In this document: piece after piece, positions 13,889 through 20,969 of the stretch | How the letters are laid out: every line of letters begins with the position of its first letter | Position numbering within the stretch: position 1 is the stretch's first letter | Source of the DNA: a virus | DNA: 30,844 nucleotides | IMG/VR virus record: IMGVR_UViG_3300035670_000928 | Location: 1-30,844 of that record | Direction: 5' to 3' (one strand) | Notes under the pieces: generated by a model | Told to the model about the DNA's origin: nothing | Databases searched by the model: none | The model's input: only the letters and a program-made list of their open reading frames with translations | Made by a program: the position numbers and the translations under genes

Positions 13889-14731
13889 TCATACCAGGTG
13901 CGCATTCCACACCAGCAGCACCCGGGCCTGAATGTAGGTCATGTCCCGACGGATCAGCCGATCCTTGTGCCGCGGGTTGTCCGAAATCATCTCGTAGTGT
14001 TCCTCATCAGCCACCTGCAGGCGCTTGATGTAGAGCAGGTCATCCCAGACGAATAGGTAAACCCCATCGCCGACGAATTCGCGGACGTTGATGTTCACGA
14101 TCAGCGGGTCGCGGTGCTTGATGGTGGGCTCCATCGACTGGCCCCAGCCGGTGACCACTTTCAGGTGGTAGTGCTCCTCGAACTCGACGCCGATTTCCCG
14201 CAGATGACTGGGGCTGACGCGAATGTCCTTGAGCATTTCCGGGTAGTCGTGCGGGAGCTGGCCGCCACCCATTGCAGCGCGGATATCGTAGTGGGCGATC
14301 CGGACTTCATCTCCGACCAGGCCAGGGCGGGTGAAGTCTACGGTAATCACATTTCCCTCATCGGTCGCTTCGGCGGCTGCAATCAACTGCGCGCGCGCAG
14401 AATCCGACAAGTTCTTGCCTTGCTTGGCGAGCATGGCGCGAACCATGTCGGCAGCTGAGGTTGGCGCCGGCTCTGCGACAGGCTCCGAAGTGACGTCCTG
14501 GATGCTCTCGTAGGAGAAGCCAGGGCGAAGCCCCCAGTGCTCAGGGCCCACCACGTCAGAAAAGTAAGCGATCACGTCCATCAGCTTGGACTTATCGATC
14601 CGGCCGTTTTTCACCCAGCCCTGTACCGACGGAGGCTTCACCTGGAAGTCGTCTGCGAGCTGTTTCTTGGATACGCCTTTGGCGATCCGCGCAGCATCAA
14701 TGGCTGCACCTAATTCTGGTCCGGTAAGCAT
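13889..14731 (-). CDS. CI-like repressor, HTH plus S24 peptidase domain
   Basis: The 280-residue protein keeps the lysogenic state and is expected to self-cleave on SOS activation. Residues about 8-60 form an HTH of the CI/Cro type (AIDAARIAKGVSKKQLADDF; KPPSVQGWVKNGRI). The C-terminal half is a LexA/CI S24 domain with catalytic Ser199 in GWGQSMEPTIKHRDPL and Lys236 in LLYIKRL. The usual Ala-Gly cleavage pair is not obvious; RAAMGGGQLP near 151-160 is the likely region. An operator palindrome overlaps the sequence just before the start codon, where the ribosome site is weak, suggesting tight self-control. Confidence 0.93.
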   Translation of the reverse strand: MLTGPELGAAIDAARIAKGVSKKQLADDFQVKPPSVQGWVKNGRIDKSKLMDVIAYFSDVVGPEHWGLRPGFSYESIQDVTSEPVAEPAPTSAADMVRAMLAKQGKNLSDSARAQLIAAAEATDEGNVITVDFTRPGLVGDEVRIAHYDIRAAMGGGQLPHDYPEMLKDIRVSPSHLREIGVEFEEHYHLKVVTGWGQSMEPTIKHRDPLIVNINVREFVGDGVYLFVWDDLLYIKRLQVADEEHYEMISDNPRHKDRLIRRDMTYIQARVLLVWNAHLV

Positions 14732-14732
14732 T

Positions 14733-14797
14733 GCCTAATTAGGCCTATGGCCAGCGCGGTTAGGCAATGGCTTGTACGAAATAAGGTAATGCCTTAT
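14733..14797. promoter_or_regulatory. repressor operator cluster 2 (oR-like)
   Basis: Three sites: GCCTAATTAGGC (14733-14744, perfect palindrome), TTAGGCAATGG (14760-14770) and ATAAGG-TAATG-CCTTAT (14781-14797). They share the half-site of cluster 1. The last sits inside the candidate pR spacer and the first covers the leader of cI, as in a lambda-type switch. Confidence 0.75.
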
Positions 14798-14800
14798 ATT
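14772..14800 (+). promoter_or_regulatory. pR-like sigma-70 promoter for cro
   Basis: TTGTAC (14772-14777), 17-bp spacer, TATATT (14795-14800). The operator at 14781-14797 overlaps the spacer and -10, so bound repressor would exclude RNA polymerase. The cro start lies 28 bases after the -10. Confidence 0.7.
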
Positions 14801-14827
14801 CATCGGTAAATCTCCAGGAGAGAACTC

Positions 14828-15076
14828 ATGAAATCAGCAGAAGCAGCCAAAGAAGCATCCCGCGTGCTGGGCAGCCAGGCGGAATTGGCGCGCCGGCTGA
14901 ATGTTGCGGCACCAACCGTCAACCAATGGTGTTCAGGAGAGCGCACGGTCCCAGCCAAGCGCGCACTACAGATTGAGGCGCTTACGAATGGCGCCGTGAA
15001 TCGTGCCGACCTGTGTCCTTCGTTCCCATGGAGCCAGATCGACAGCACCCCGACCCACGCGCTTTCCGCCGCTTAA
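14828..15076 (+). CDS. cro: Cro/YdaS-like HTH regulator
   Basis: This 82-residue protein starts with AGGAGAG 5 nt upstream. The DNA-binding unit is clear: VLGSQAELARRLNVAAPTVN, then QWCSGERTVPAKRALQIEAL and TNGAVNRADLCP, the pattern of Cro and YdaS-type antitoxin/Cro proteins. It is divergent from cI with shared operators and so should repress cI and favour lytic growth. The C-terminus after the HTH is short and irregular. Confidence 0.88.
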   Translation: MKSAEAAKEASRVLGSQAELARRLNVAAPTVNQWCSGERTVPAKRALQIEALTNGAVNRADLCPSFPWSQIDSTPTHALSAA

Positions 15077-15109
15077 CCCGCTCACCACCTGCAAGGAGCA
15101 GTGCCCCGT

Positions 15110-15298
15110 ATGTATGCCAATCCCAAGCACCTGCATGACCGCGAGATCAAGGTCCGGGTCGATGAGGACACTTTTAACCTGATCCAGGCATTGGCCGCGT
15201 ATCACCGCACTCAGCGTGCCGTGTTGTGCCGCGAACTGCTGGAAGCGCAGTTGGCTGCGCTGGCTTCGGAGAATACCGGCGATCAAACCGCAGCCTGA
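15110..15298 (+). CDS. small ribbon-helix-helix protein, 62 aa
   Basis: The ATG at 15110 is chosen; the in-frame GTG at 15101 lies only two bases after its GGAG. The sequence MYANPKHLHDREIKVRVDED, TFNLIQALAAYHRTQRAVLC and RELLEAQL gives a strand followed by two helices, an Arc/MetJ-type RHH. It is likely a small DNA-binding dimer that helps control early transcription. It follows cro by 33 bases. Confidence 0.75.
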   Translation: MYANPKHLHDREIKVRVDEDTFNLIQALAAYHRTQRAVLCRELLEAQLAALASENTGDQTAA

Positions 15299-15316
15299 AG
15301 GCCGCGAGGAGGCCCT

Positions 15317-15496
15317 ATGCCGACCGAACAATTCGGTCTGGACCCGGGCTCGATGGAATTGCTTGAGCGAGAGGCGCGAAAGCGGGGGATCACTCCTGAA
15401 GCGCTAGCAGCCGAGCTGATTGATCGAGAGCTGGCCAGCCGAACGAAACCTCGAAACGCGAGGGGAACGGTCCTTCCGTTCCAGCGCAAGGCCTGA
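15317..15496 (+). CDS. small RHH-like protein, 59 aa
   Basis: The frame starts with ATG at 15317 with GAGGAGG 5 nt upstream and ends at 15494-15496. It begins MPTEQFGLDPGSMELLEREA, then RKRGITPEALAAELIDRELA, with a basic tail ending in VLPFQRKA. The central strand-helix-helix resembles RHH proteins but the strand is weak. It follows the 62-aa RHH gene by 18 bases in the same direction and precedes a pair of hairpins. It is probably another regulator in the right early operon. Confidence 0.65.
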   Translation: MPTEQFGLDPGSMELLEREARKRGITPEALAAELIDRELASRTKPRNARGTVLPFQRKA

Positions 15497-15510
15497 ACAG
15501 GCCCTGATAA

Positions 15511-15552
15511 GCCCGAATTGCGGGCACAAAAAAGCCGGGTGGCACCCCGGCT
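15511..15552 (-). terminator. hairpin pair with leftward terminator
   Basis: GCCCG-AATTG-CGGGC (15511-15525) is followed by AGCCGGG (15533-15539), loop TGGCAC, CCCGGCT (15546-15552). The A-run at 15528-15533 becomes a T-run when read leftward, so the second stem would terminate antisense transcription toward cro. On the plus strand it may act as a pause or attenuator before rha. Confidence 0.55.
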
Positions 15553-15581
15553 CTCTGCAACGCATAAAAGTGAGACCAATT

Positions 15582-16391
15582 ATGCATCTACAGACCCCAA
15601 GTGTACAGGCCCTCATCCGGCCCGCGCCACAAAATGCGAGCCACGATTTCGTGGCGCGCACGATGTCGTCGCGTGAAATCGCCAGCTTGACTGGCAAGCG
15701 TCACGCCAACGTGAAGCGTGACATTGTGACCATGCTGGCCGAACTGAAAGCAGATGTACTCAGTTTTGAGCACATCTACTTGGACGGGCAGAACCGAGAG
15801 CAGGTCGAGTATCTGCTTGATCGCGAGCACACCGACTGCCTGCTAACCGGTTACAGCGCCGGGCTGCGCATGAAAGTGATTCGCCGCTGGCGTGAGCTGG
15901 AAGGCCAGTCTGAAGCCCGCCAGGCGGTTATTGCCAACGGCACCAAGGTCATTGGCGAGATAGCCATCATGGAGTGCTTCACGCGCCTGCTGAAGCCTGC
16001 TGCGTCTTGCCAGATGCAAATGCTGACCAAGATCGCCGAGAACAACGGCCTCGATCCGAAGTTCCTGCCCAGCTATGCCGTGGATGCACCGGCTGACGCA
16101 GCTGGTGGTAGCTCGTTGCCAACCAAGGCCCTGACCGCCTTGCTCAGGGACAACGGTATCCGTATTTCGCCAGTGTCGTTCAACAAGGCCCTGCAGAAGG
16201 CCGGCCTGCTCAAAGTAATGCAGCGCAAGAATTCCAAGCAGGAAATTGTCACTTTCTGGGCAATCACCGACAAAGGCCTTCGCTACGGCAAAAACCTGAC
16301 AAGCCCCCAGTGCCCGCGCGAAACGCAGCCCCACTGGTACGTGGACCGTTTCCTCGAACTGGTAGATCTGGCTGGAGGGCCGCGCCCATGA
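15582..16391 (+). CDS. rha: Rha family regulatory protein
   Basis: The ATG at 15582 gives 269 residues; the frame is open upstream but those codons cover the hairpins. The N-terminal Rha domain shows TMSSREIASLTGKRHANVKR, DIVTMLAELKAD and LLTGYSAGLRMKVIRRWREL. The C-terminal half (KALTALLRDNGIRISPVSFN, KALQKAGLLKVMQRKNSK) resembles antirepressor/KilA-C-like DNA-binding domains. In phi-80 and related phages Rha interferes with growth in hosts lacking IHF. It is the first large gene of the right operon and likely a regulator. Confidence 0.88.
   Translation: MHLQTPSVQALIRPAPQNASHDFVARTMSSREIASLTGKRHANVKRDIVTMLAELKADVLSFEHIYLDGQNREQVEYLLDREHTDCLLTGYSAGLRMKVIRRWRELEGQSEARQAVIANGTKVIGEIAIMECFTRLLKPAASCQMQMLTKIAENNGLDPKFLPSYAVDAPADAAGGSSLPTKALTALLRDNGIRISPVSFNKALQKAGLLKVMQRKNSKQEIVTFWAITDKGLRYGKNLTSPQCPRETQPHWYVDRFLELVDLAGGPRP
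15624..15657. repeat. hairpin element A (GCGCCACAAAAT...TTTCGTGGCGC)
   Basis: GCGCCACAAAAT (15624-15635) and TTTCGTGGCGC (15647-15657) form 7 bp, one A-C mismatch and 3 bp. The same two arms and mismatch recur at 22608-22642 before acb2. Inside, GCCACGA-TT-TCGTGGC offers an alternative perfect stem. It lies within the 5' part of rha. Confidence 0.7.
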
Positions 16392-16672
16392 CGCTTGTGA
16401 CCATTGTTGTAGAAGCCCCTGTAGAGCCTATTCACTTGGGCATGCAGCTTGCGGGCGGTCGCGTCACCGCTGCCGGGGTCGGTGACTATTCGCAGTATTG
16501 CGAGCTCATGGAGGCGGCGAAGGATCTCGTGTTGCTGATCGAGGACGGAGCACTCCCGCGTGACGCAGCTCTCGAAGCTGCGGCTCAGAAGGCCCGCGAT
16601 CTTATCACCGCACTCGACGATGCCAGGGACGGCCTGCACACCCACGACAAGGCCGTGCGGGGTGCAGCATGA
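16388..16672 (+). CDS. hypothetical protein, 94 aa
   Basis: The ATG at 16388 overlaps the rha stop as ATGA and has GGAGGG 8 nt upstream. It begins with a beta segment (MTLVTIVVEAPVEPIHLGMQ) and continues with helices (ELMEAAKDLVLLIEDGALPR; AAQKARDLITALDDARDGLH). No family is recognised. It is placed between rha and the replication genes, so it is probably an early accessory protein. Confidence 0.7.
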   Translation: MTLVTIVVEAPVEPIHLGMQLAGGRVTAAGVGDYSQYCELMEAAKDLVLLIEDGALPRDAALEAAAQKARDLITALDDARDGLHTHDKAVRGAA

Positions 16673-16920
16673 GCGATCTCGTGAAAGTCACCGAGATGCC
16701 GGCCAGAGAGTTCCCAGCCTACCTGGATGGAATGAACAAGCAGATGCGTGACTGGACCGACCAGGCCGCACGGGGCGAATGCGGCTGGATCTGCTCCGAC
16801 TGCTGCCTTTCCGATCCGAATGGCATGCCAGACGCCTGCTTCTATGGAAACGCCAAGTGCACCGAAATCATCCAGCGCGACAAGCTGCGCGCTATGCGTG
16901 AAGGGAACGAGCCGTCATGA
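16669..16920 (+). CDS. cysteine-rich small protein, 83 aa
   Basis: ATGA overlaps join it to both neighbours. The middle contains CGWICSDCCLSD and later ACFYGNAKCTEI, six cysteines that could bind zinc. The first part (MPAREFPAYLDGMNKQMRDW) is helical. It directly precedes the replication gene. The function is unknown. Confidence 0.7.
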   Translation: MSDLVKVTEMPAREFPAYLDGMNKQMRDWTDQAARGECGWICSDCCLSDPNGMPDACFYGNAKCTEIIQRDKLRAMREGNEPS

Positions 16921-17843
16921 GCATGGAACTGATGGTCAAGGCCATGAAGACCAAGGTCGGCAATCCGCTGCGCAAGCTGGTGCTCATCAAGCTGGCCGAC
17001 AACGCCAATGACATGGGCGAGTGCTGGCCTTCTTATCAGCACGTTGCCGACCAGTGCGAGATCGCGCGTTCGACAGTTAAGTCGCATATCCGTGAGCTGG
17101 AGAAGGCCGGGCTGGTACGCCGCGAGTATCGTCGTAAGGGTGAGCTGAACCAGTCCAACCTGTTCCACCTGAATCTGGATGGTGGGTTTTCTCCTGCCCC
17201 AGGTGGTGGGGCGGCAGATGACCTACCCCGGGTGGCAGAAAACCCAGGTGGGGCGGCAGATGACCTACCTAGGGCAGCAGATGACCTAGGGGGTGGGGCG
17301 GCAGATGACCCCAGAACCAGTCACTCTTTTGAAGCAGTAATAGAACCAGTCACTGAACCGGTTGCGACCCAGGCTGAAGCCGTGGTCGCGGAGGGCGTGG
17401 TGGTGCCTTTCGTTGCCCAGCAACCGCGCTGCGAAATACCTGCCGATATGCCTGGCCCGAAAGATCCTGCGTGCAAGACCTTCAAGGCCTGGGCCAATTA
17501 CGCCATGGCCTACCGCAAGCGCTACCACACATGGCCGGTATGGAACGCCAAGGCCGGCGGCCAGATTGGCCAGCTGATCAGCCGGCTTGGCATTGAGGCT
17601 GCCCACCATGTGGCCGCGTATTTCCTGACGATCAACGACGCCCGTTTGATCAACGGCTGCCACAACCTGGGCGACCTGCTGGCCAAGGCCGAGGCCTACC
17701 ACACCCAATGGGTCACCAACCGCCAGATGAACGCCACGACTGCCCGCCAGCAGGAGCAGACCCAAGCGAACATGAACGCGGCGCAGGAAGCAGCTGACGC
17801 GATCCGCAACAGCCAGGGAGGTAAGCGCAATGCTTTCCTCTGA
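16917..17843 (+). CDS. O-like replication initiator with winged HTH
   Basis: The N-terminal 90 residues form a winged helix typical of phage replication proteins (KTKVGNPLRKLVLIKLADNA; GECWPSYQHVADQCEIARST; VKSHIRELEKAGLVRREYRR). A low-complexity linker (about 95-140) is encoded by direct repeats with the core GGAADDLPR. The C-terminal part (KTFKAWANYAMAYRKRYHTW; GQIGQLISRLGIEAAHHVAA) resembles the DnaT-like/O C-terminal domain. As in lambda O, the origin is probably inside the gene, at the repeats. It starts replication and recruits helicase with the next gene product. Confidence 0.85.
   Translation: MSMELMVKAMKTKVGNPLRKLVLIKLADNANDMGECWPSYQHVADQCEIARSTVKSHIRELEKAGLVRREYRRKGELNQSNLFHLNLDGGFSPAPGGGAADDLPRVAENPGGAADDLPRAADDLGGGAADDPRTSHSFEAVIEPVTEPVATQAEAVVAEGVVVPFVAQQPRCEIPADMPGPKDPACKTFKAWANYAMAYRKRYHTWPVWNAKAGGQIGQLISRLGIEAAHHVAAYFLTINDARLINGCHNLGDLLAKAEAYHTQWVTNRQMNATTARQQEQTQANMNAAQEAADAIRNSQGGKRNAFL
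17201..17310 (+). repeat. iteron-like repeats, probable replication origin
   Basis: Four direct repeats with core GGCAGATGACC or GCAGATGACC at 17201-17226, 17246-17268, 17271-17289 and 17291-17310, plus a degenerate unit near 17230-17245. Units 1, 2 and 4 share GTGGGGCGGCAGATGACC. An A/T-richer stretch with two copies of AGAACCAGTCACT (17313-17325, 17342-17354) follows, suited as unwinding DNA. Confidence 0.75.
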
Positions 17844-18636
17844 GCAACAGGCTGAACTGGCCGTGGCCATCTGTGCAACTGCCGAGGCAATGGGGCAGAC
17901 CATCAGCGCCGGAGGCGCTCAGCTCATCGCTGAGGATCTTTCGGCGCATGAGCCCGGCGTGATCATTGGAGCACTGCGCGCGTGCCGTAGAGAGCCTGCT
18001 GGGCGCCTTTCGCTCGGCATGGTCCTCAAGCACATCCACGCGGCTGACTCCCGCCCAGGCAAGGACGAGGCGTGGTCGATCGCTCTGGCGGCCAGTGACG
18101 AGCACGAGACCGTGGTGCTCACCACTGAAATCCGCCAGGCCATGATCGCATCCGCTCCGATTCTGGAGGCTGGCGACAAGATCGGCGCCCGGATGGCCTT
18201 CATGAGCGCCTACGAGCGCCTGGTTAGCTTCGCACGGGCCGAGGACCAGCCGGCCAAGTGGGAAGTGTCGCTGGGATACGACGCCGTCCGCCGGGTAGTG
18301 GCGATCGAATCCGCCGTCCGCGCCCAGCTCATTACCCACGAGACCGGGGCCAAGTACCTGGCTGACCTGCGCATTGCGCCCATCACCCAAGACGGCCAGG
18401 CCATTGCCGGCCTGCTCACCGGCGAGGTGCGCCCGCAGGCCAGTGCCAAGACCCGCGAAAAGCTCGCCGAGGTGCGCTGCATCCTCAAGGCCGCCAAGGC
18501 CAAGAAAGACCGCGAGCGCGCCAAGGAAGACCAGCGCCGCCGCATCGAAACCTATCTGCGCAAGCGGCAAACACGCGCCGCAGTCGCTCAGTTGAGCATC
18601 AAGCGCGCCGGGCAGCCGGCCGGGGAGGGGGTGTGA
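17830..18636 (+). CDS. probable replication partner protein (P/helicase-loader position)
   Basis: The ATG at 17830 has GGAGG 9 nt upstream and overlaps the end of the initiator gene by 14 bases. The N-terminal part (QQAELAVAICATAEAMGQTI; EDLSAHEPGVIIGALRACRR; RLSLGMVLKHI) resembles the start of phage helicase-loader proteins and the C-terminus is a long basic coiled coil (AKAKKDRERAKEDQRRRIET). No Walker motif is seen, so it is not a DnaC-type ATPase. The role as lambda-P analogue is inferred from position and overall layout. Confidence 0.6.
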   Translation: MLSSEQQAELAVAICATAEAMGQTISAGGAQLIAEDLSAHEPGVIIGALRACRREPAGRLSLGMVLKHIHAADSRPGKDEAWSIALAASDEHETVVLTTEIRQAMIASAPILEAGDKIGARMAFMSAYERLVSFARAEDQPAKWEVSLGYDAVRRVVAIESAVRAQLITHETGAKYLADLRIAPITQDGQAIAGLLTGEVRPQASAKTREKLAEVRCILKAAKAKKDRERAKEDQRRRIETYLRKRQTRAAVAQLSIKRAGQPAGEGV

Positions 18637-18893
18637 GCCTATTCCAGTGTGAAGAGTGCGGTTGCCGCGATAACACCGCTACCAGTGGCTACTGGTTCCG
18701 CAACGACGAGGGGAATCCATGCCAAGGCCGAAAGCTGTGCGCAGCGTGTGACCCCAGCATCGGCAAGTGGCACGGCGTGTTCAAGCGCGAATACCTGCCC
18801 AAGGGTGAGTTCTTCACCAATCGCCAAGGAAACCTAGAGCACAAGGCCACGGGCAAGCTTTGCCACGAGTACCTGGCCGAGGAGAAGCACTGA
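18633..18893 (+). CDS. small zinc-ribbon-like protein, GTG start
   Basis: The GTG at 18633 overlaps the previous stop as GTGA. The 86-residue protein has FQCEECGCRD near the start and KLCAACDPSIGKWHG in the middle, a pair of Cys-x2-Cys clusters for one zinc. The rest (REYLPKGEFFTNRQGNLEHK) is beta-like. Similar proteins are common in phage replication regions. The function is unknown. Confidence 0.75.
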   Translation: MSLFQCEECGCRDNTATSGYWFRNDEGNPCQGRKLCAACDPSIGKWHGVFKREYLPKGEFFTNRQGNLEHKATGKLCHEYLAEEKH

Positions 18894-19255
18894 TGGACAC
18901 CAACAAGATGCGCGACATCAGCCGTGAGCAGTTCGAACAGCGCTATTCAGTCCCTGAGGGTGCCTGCTGGAATGCCGAGCAGGCCCGCTACGTGCTGTTC
19001 CACCTCAAGCTCTGCACCGTCGCCATGTACGAGCGCTTTGTTGAGCACTGGGTCTGCTGGCAGGCCTCCCGCGAGGCTGTGGTGGTGGAGCTGCCCAAGG
19101 TAGTTGGTTTTGAGGGCGCGTATGACTCGCACCGCCATCATGAATTCGTCCCGAGCATGAGCGACGTTGAGGATGCAGACGAGATATTCGGCCTGTGCCG
19201 CAGAGTTGAGGCAAAGGAAGCGATCGAGGCCCAGGGCCTGAAGGTGGCGCCATGA
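18893..19255 (+). CDS. hypothetical phage protein, 120 aa
   Basis: The ATG at 18893 shares one base with the preceding stop (TGATG); GAGGAG lies upstream. The protein has REQFEQRYSVPEGACWNAEQ, then FHLKLCTVAMYERFVEHWVC and WQASREAVVVELPK, a pattern seen in many phage proteins of about this size (W..WQ.SR). It ends in ATGA overlap with the membrane gene. The role is unknown. Confidence 0.7.
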   Translation: MDTNKMRDISREQFEQRYSVPEGACWNAEQARYVLFHLKLCTVAMYERFVEHWVCWQASREAVVVELPKVVGFEGAYDSHRHHEFVPSMSDVEDADEIFGLCRRVEAKEAIEAQGLKVAP

Positions 19256-19473
19256 ACGCTCTTGCCATGTGGCTTGGCTACGCGGTCATGGCCTGCGCTG
19301 GAACTGCCTTGGTAGCCCTGGTGCTCTTCGCCCTGTCCTACGCCTGCGTCACGATCGTGAACAAGTGGATCAAGGCAATGATGCGCGCCTATGACCTGAA
19401 CACCCTGCGCAAGACCATGCGCCAGCTGGAAGCCGAGGGGAAGGTGAGCAAGAAGACGGGGGTTCGGCCATGA
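19252..19473 (+). CDS. small membrane protein, 73 aa
   Basis: ATGA overlaps are found at both ends. One long hydrophobic stretch (LGYAVMACAGTALVALVLFA and following LSYACVTIV) spans the membrane, perhaps twice. A basic cytosolic tail (YDLNTLRKTMRQLEAEGKVS) follows. It sits in the nin-like region just before NinB. The function is unknown. Confidence 0.7.
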   Translation: MNALAMWLGYAVMACAGTALVALVLFALSYACVTIVNKWIKAMMRAYDLNTLRKTMRQLEAEGKVSKKTGVRP

Positions 19474-19937
19474 GTGAAGCAATCGCGAAGCCGCGTCACT
19501 TCTGGTCATCCGGCCCGAGCCGTGTCCGTGACGTGTTCCGGCTGGCGTACTTGTTTGCAACCGAGCTTGCCGTGGCCGGGGCCATCGAAATCATTGTCCG
19601 TCCGGTGAAGTCCCGTCGCACCCTGGAGCAGAACGCGAAGCTCTGGGCCATGTTGGCCGATATCGCGCGCCAAGTTGAATGGCCAGTGAATGGTGTCATG
19701 CAGAAGCTCGATAGCGAGGACTGGAAGGCACTGATGACCGCGGCAGCCCGCCAGGAGGTGCGCATGGCCTCTGGCATCAACGGCGGTGTCGTGATGCTGG
19801 GCGTCAGCACCCGGCGCATGTCCGTGGCTGAGCTGGGCGACGTGATCGAGTGCATGTACGTGTTCGGATCCGAGCGCGGTGTGCGCTGGAGCGAGCCGAA
19901 AGGGCAGATGCCTGAGCAGTGGGAGGCGGCGGCATGA
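19470..19937 (+). CDS. ninB: NinB recombination protein
   Basis: The 155-residue protein matches NinB (lambda Orf family), an ssDNA-binding recombination mediator that substitutes for RecFOR. Typical features: IIVRPVKSRRTLEQNAKLWA, MLADIARQVEWPVNG, SEDWKALMTAAARQE and STRRMSVAELGDVIECMYVF followed by GSERGVRW. It is translationally coupled on both sides. It likely works with the Erf/Exo pair encoded in the left arm. Confidence 0.93.
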   Translation: MSEAIAKPRHFWSSGPSRVRDVFRLAYLFATELAVAGAIEIIVRPVKSRRTLEQNAKLWAMLADIARQVEWPVNGVMQKLDSEDWKALMTAAARQEVRMASGINGGVVMLGVSTRRMSVAELGDVIECMYVFGSERGVRWSEPKGQMPEQWEAAA

Positions 19938-20233
19938 AGAGCCAGGAAGCAAATCTCAAGCGGAACAAGGACCAAGGCGTTTTCGCAGCTCCAGGCTGGC
20001 GAGGGCTGTATGGCCATGGCCTGACGCGGCGCGGGGTGCAGTGTGTGGTTCTTGCTGCAACAGGGAAGAGCGGCAAGCAGATCGCTCGCGAGCTCGGCAT
20101 TTCGCCTGGAACGGTCACCAGCAGGATGGCGGATGCCCGCCTGCACCTGGGAGCCTCCAACCGTACGGAATTGGTCGCTAAGGCAGTGGCGGCAGGAATT
20201 ATCTACGCATCGGAGGCCGAGCCATGCGCGTAG
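19934..20233 (+). CDS. LuxR-type HTH protein between ninB and ninG
   Basis: The ATG at 19934 overlaps the NinB stop and gives 99 residues. The second half is a LuxR/GerE HTH: LTRRGVQCVVLAATGKSGKQ, IARELGISPGTVTSRMADAR, LHLGASNRTELVAKAVAAGI. There is no sensor domain. Its place in the nin region, upstream of Q, suggests a phage regulator acting on DNA or on late gene timing. The target is unknown. Confidence 0.85.
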   Translation: MKSQEANLKRNKDQGVFAAPGWRGLYGHGLTRRGVQCVVLAATGKSGKQIARELGISPGTVTSRMADARLHLGASNRTELVAKAVAAGIIYASEAEPCA

Positions 20234-20826
20234 CCGAGATCAAGTCGAAGAAGTGCAAGGCACCAGGTTGCGGCAAGCCCTTCAAGCCGACCATGACTAC
20301 GCAGAAGGTGTGCAGCATTGCCTGTGCCAAGGCTATGGCCAAAGACCCGAAGCTGCAGAAGATCGCGGCCAAGGCCATCACCAAGCAGGCCCGGCAGGAC
20401 TTGCAGGAGCGCCGGGAGAAGCTGAAGACCCGCAGGGAGCACATGGCCGAGGCTCAGACCGCGTTCAATGCCTACATCCGCGAGCGTGACGCCGGCCTGC
20501 CGTGCATCAGCTGCGACTCGAACCCGAGCGACCACGACCTCATCACCGGCAGCCGCTGGGACGCCGGCCATTACCGGTCGGTGGGCGCCTGCCCGGAGCT
20601 GCGCTTCGAGCCGTTGAACGTCCACCGCCAGTGCGTGAAGTGCAACCGGAACCTGTCGGGTAACGCGGTGGAGTACCGCATTCGGTTGGTGAAGCGCATC
20701 GGCGCCGACCAGGTGGATTGGCTTGAAGGGCCTCATAAGCCCCAGCGCCTGACCATCGAAGACCTGCAGGCCATCAAGGCTCTGTACCGGCAGAAGCTCA
20801 AAGACCTGAGGAGGGCAGCGGCATGA
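20224..20826 (+). CDS. ninG: NinG/Rap recombination protein
   Basis: The ATG at 20224 has GGAGG 7 nt upstream and overlaps the previous gene by 10 bases. The N-terminal zinc part (KSKKCKAPGCGKPFKP; KVCSIACAKAMAKD), a long basic helix (KQARQDLQERREKLKTRREH) and the C-terminal Cys/His nuclease-like part (LPCISCDSNPSDHDLI; RWDAGHYRSVGACPELRFEP; NVHRQCVKCNRNLSGN) are all typical of NinG. Lambda Rap is a structure-specific Holliday-junction endonuclease. The length of 200 is normal. Confidence 0.95.
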   Translation: MRVAEIKSKKCKAPGCGKPFKPTMTTQKVCSIACAKAMAKDPKLQKIAAKAITKQARQDLQERREKLKTRREHMAEAQTAFNAYIRERDAGLPCISCDSNPSDHDLITGSRWDAGHYRSVGACPELRFEPLNVHRQCVKCNRNLSGNAVEYRIRLVKRIGADQVDWLEGPHKPQRLTIEDLQAIKALYRQKLKDLRRAAA

Positions 20827-20969
20827 CGCCAGCATGGGGATTTCTGATTTTGGCCACCCTCATGGTGGTGGGTGGTGTGGCGCTGTCCTGGGCAGGAGCA
20901 GTGCGCCGCAAGCGCAGCTACGAAGAATTTATCTTGAGCAAGGCCAAGCAGGCCGGGGGCAAGCAATGA
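20823..20969 (+). CDS. 48-aa small membrane protein
   Basis: The ATG at 20823 overlaps the NinG stop (ATGA) and its own stop overlaps the next ATG (20966-20969). The peptide MTPAWGFLILATLMVVGGVA plus LSWAGAV is one transmembrane helix, with a basic tail (RRKRSYEEFILSKAKQ). The coupling on both sides makes it a credible gene. The function is unknown. Confidence 0.65.
   Translation: MTPAWGFLILATLMVVGGVALSWAGAVRRKRSYEEFILSKAKQAGGKQ

Noticed and set aside
17201-17310. CRISPR array
   Set aside because: Repeats are coding, almost contiguous and lack spacers of constant length; they fit iterons.
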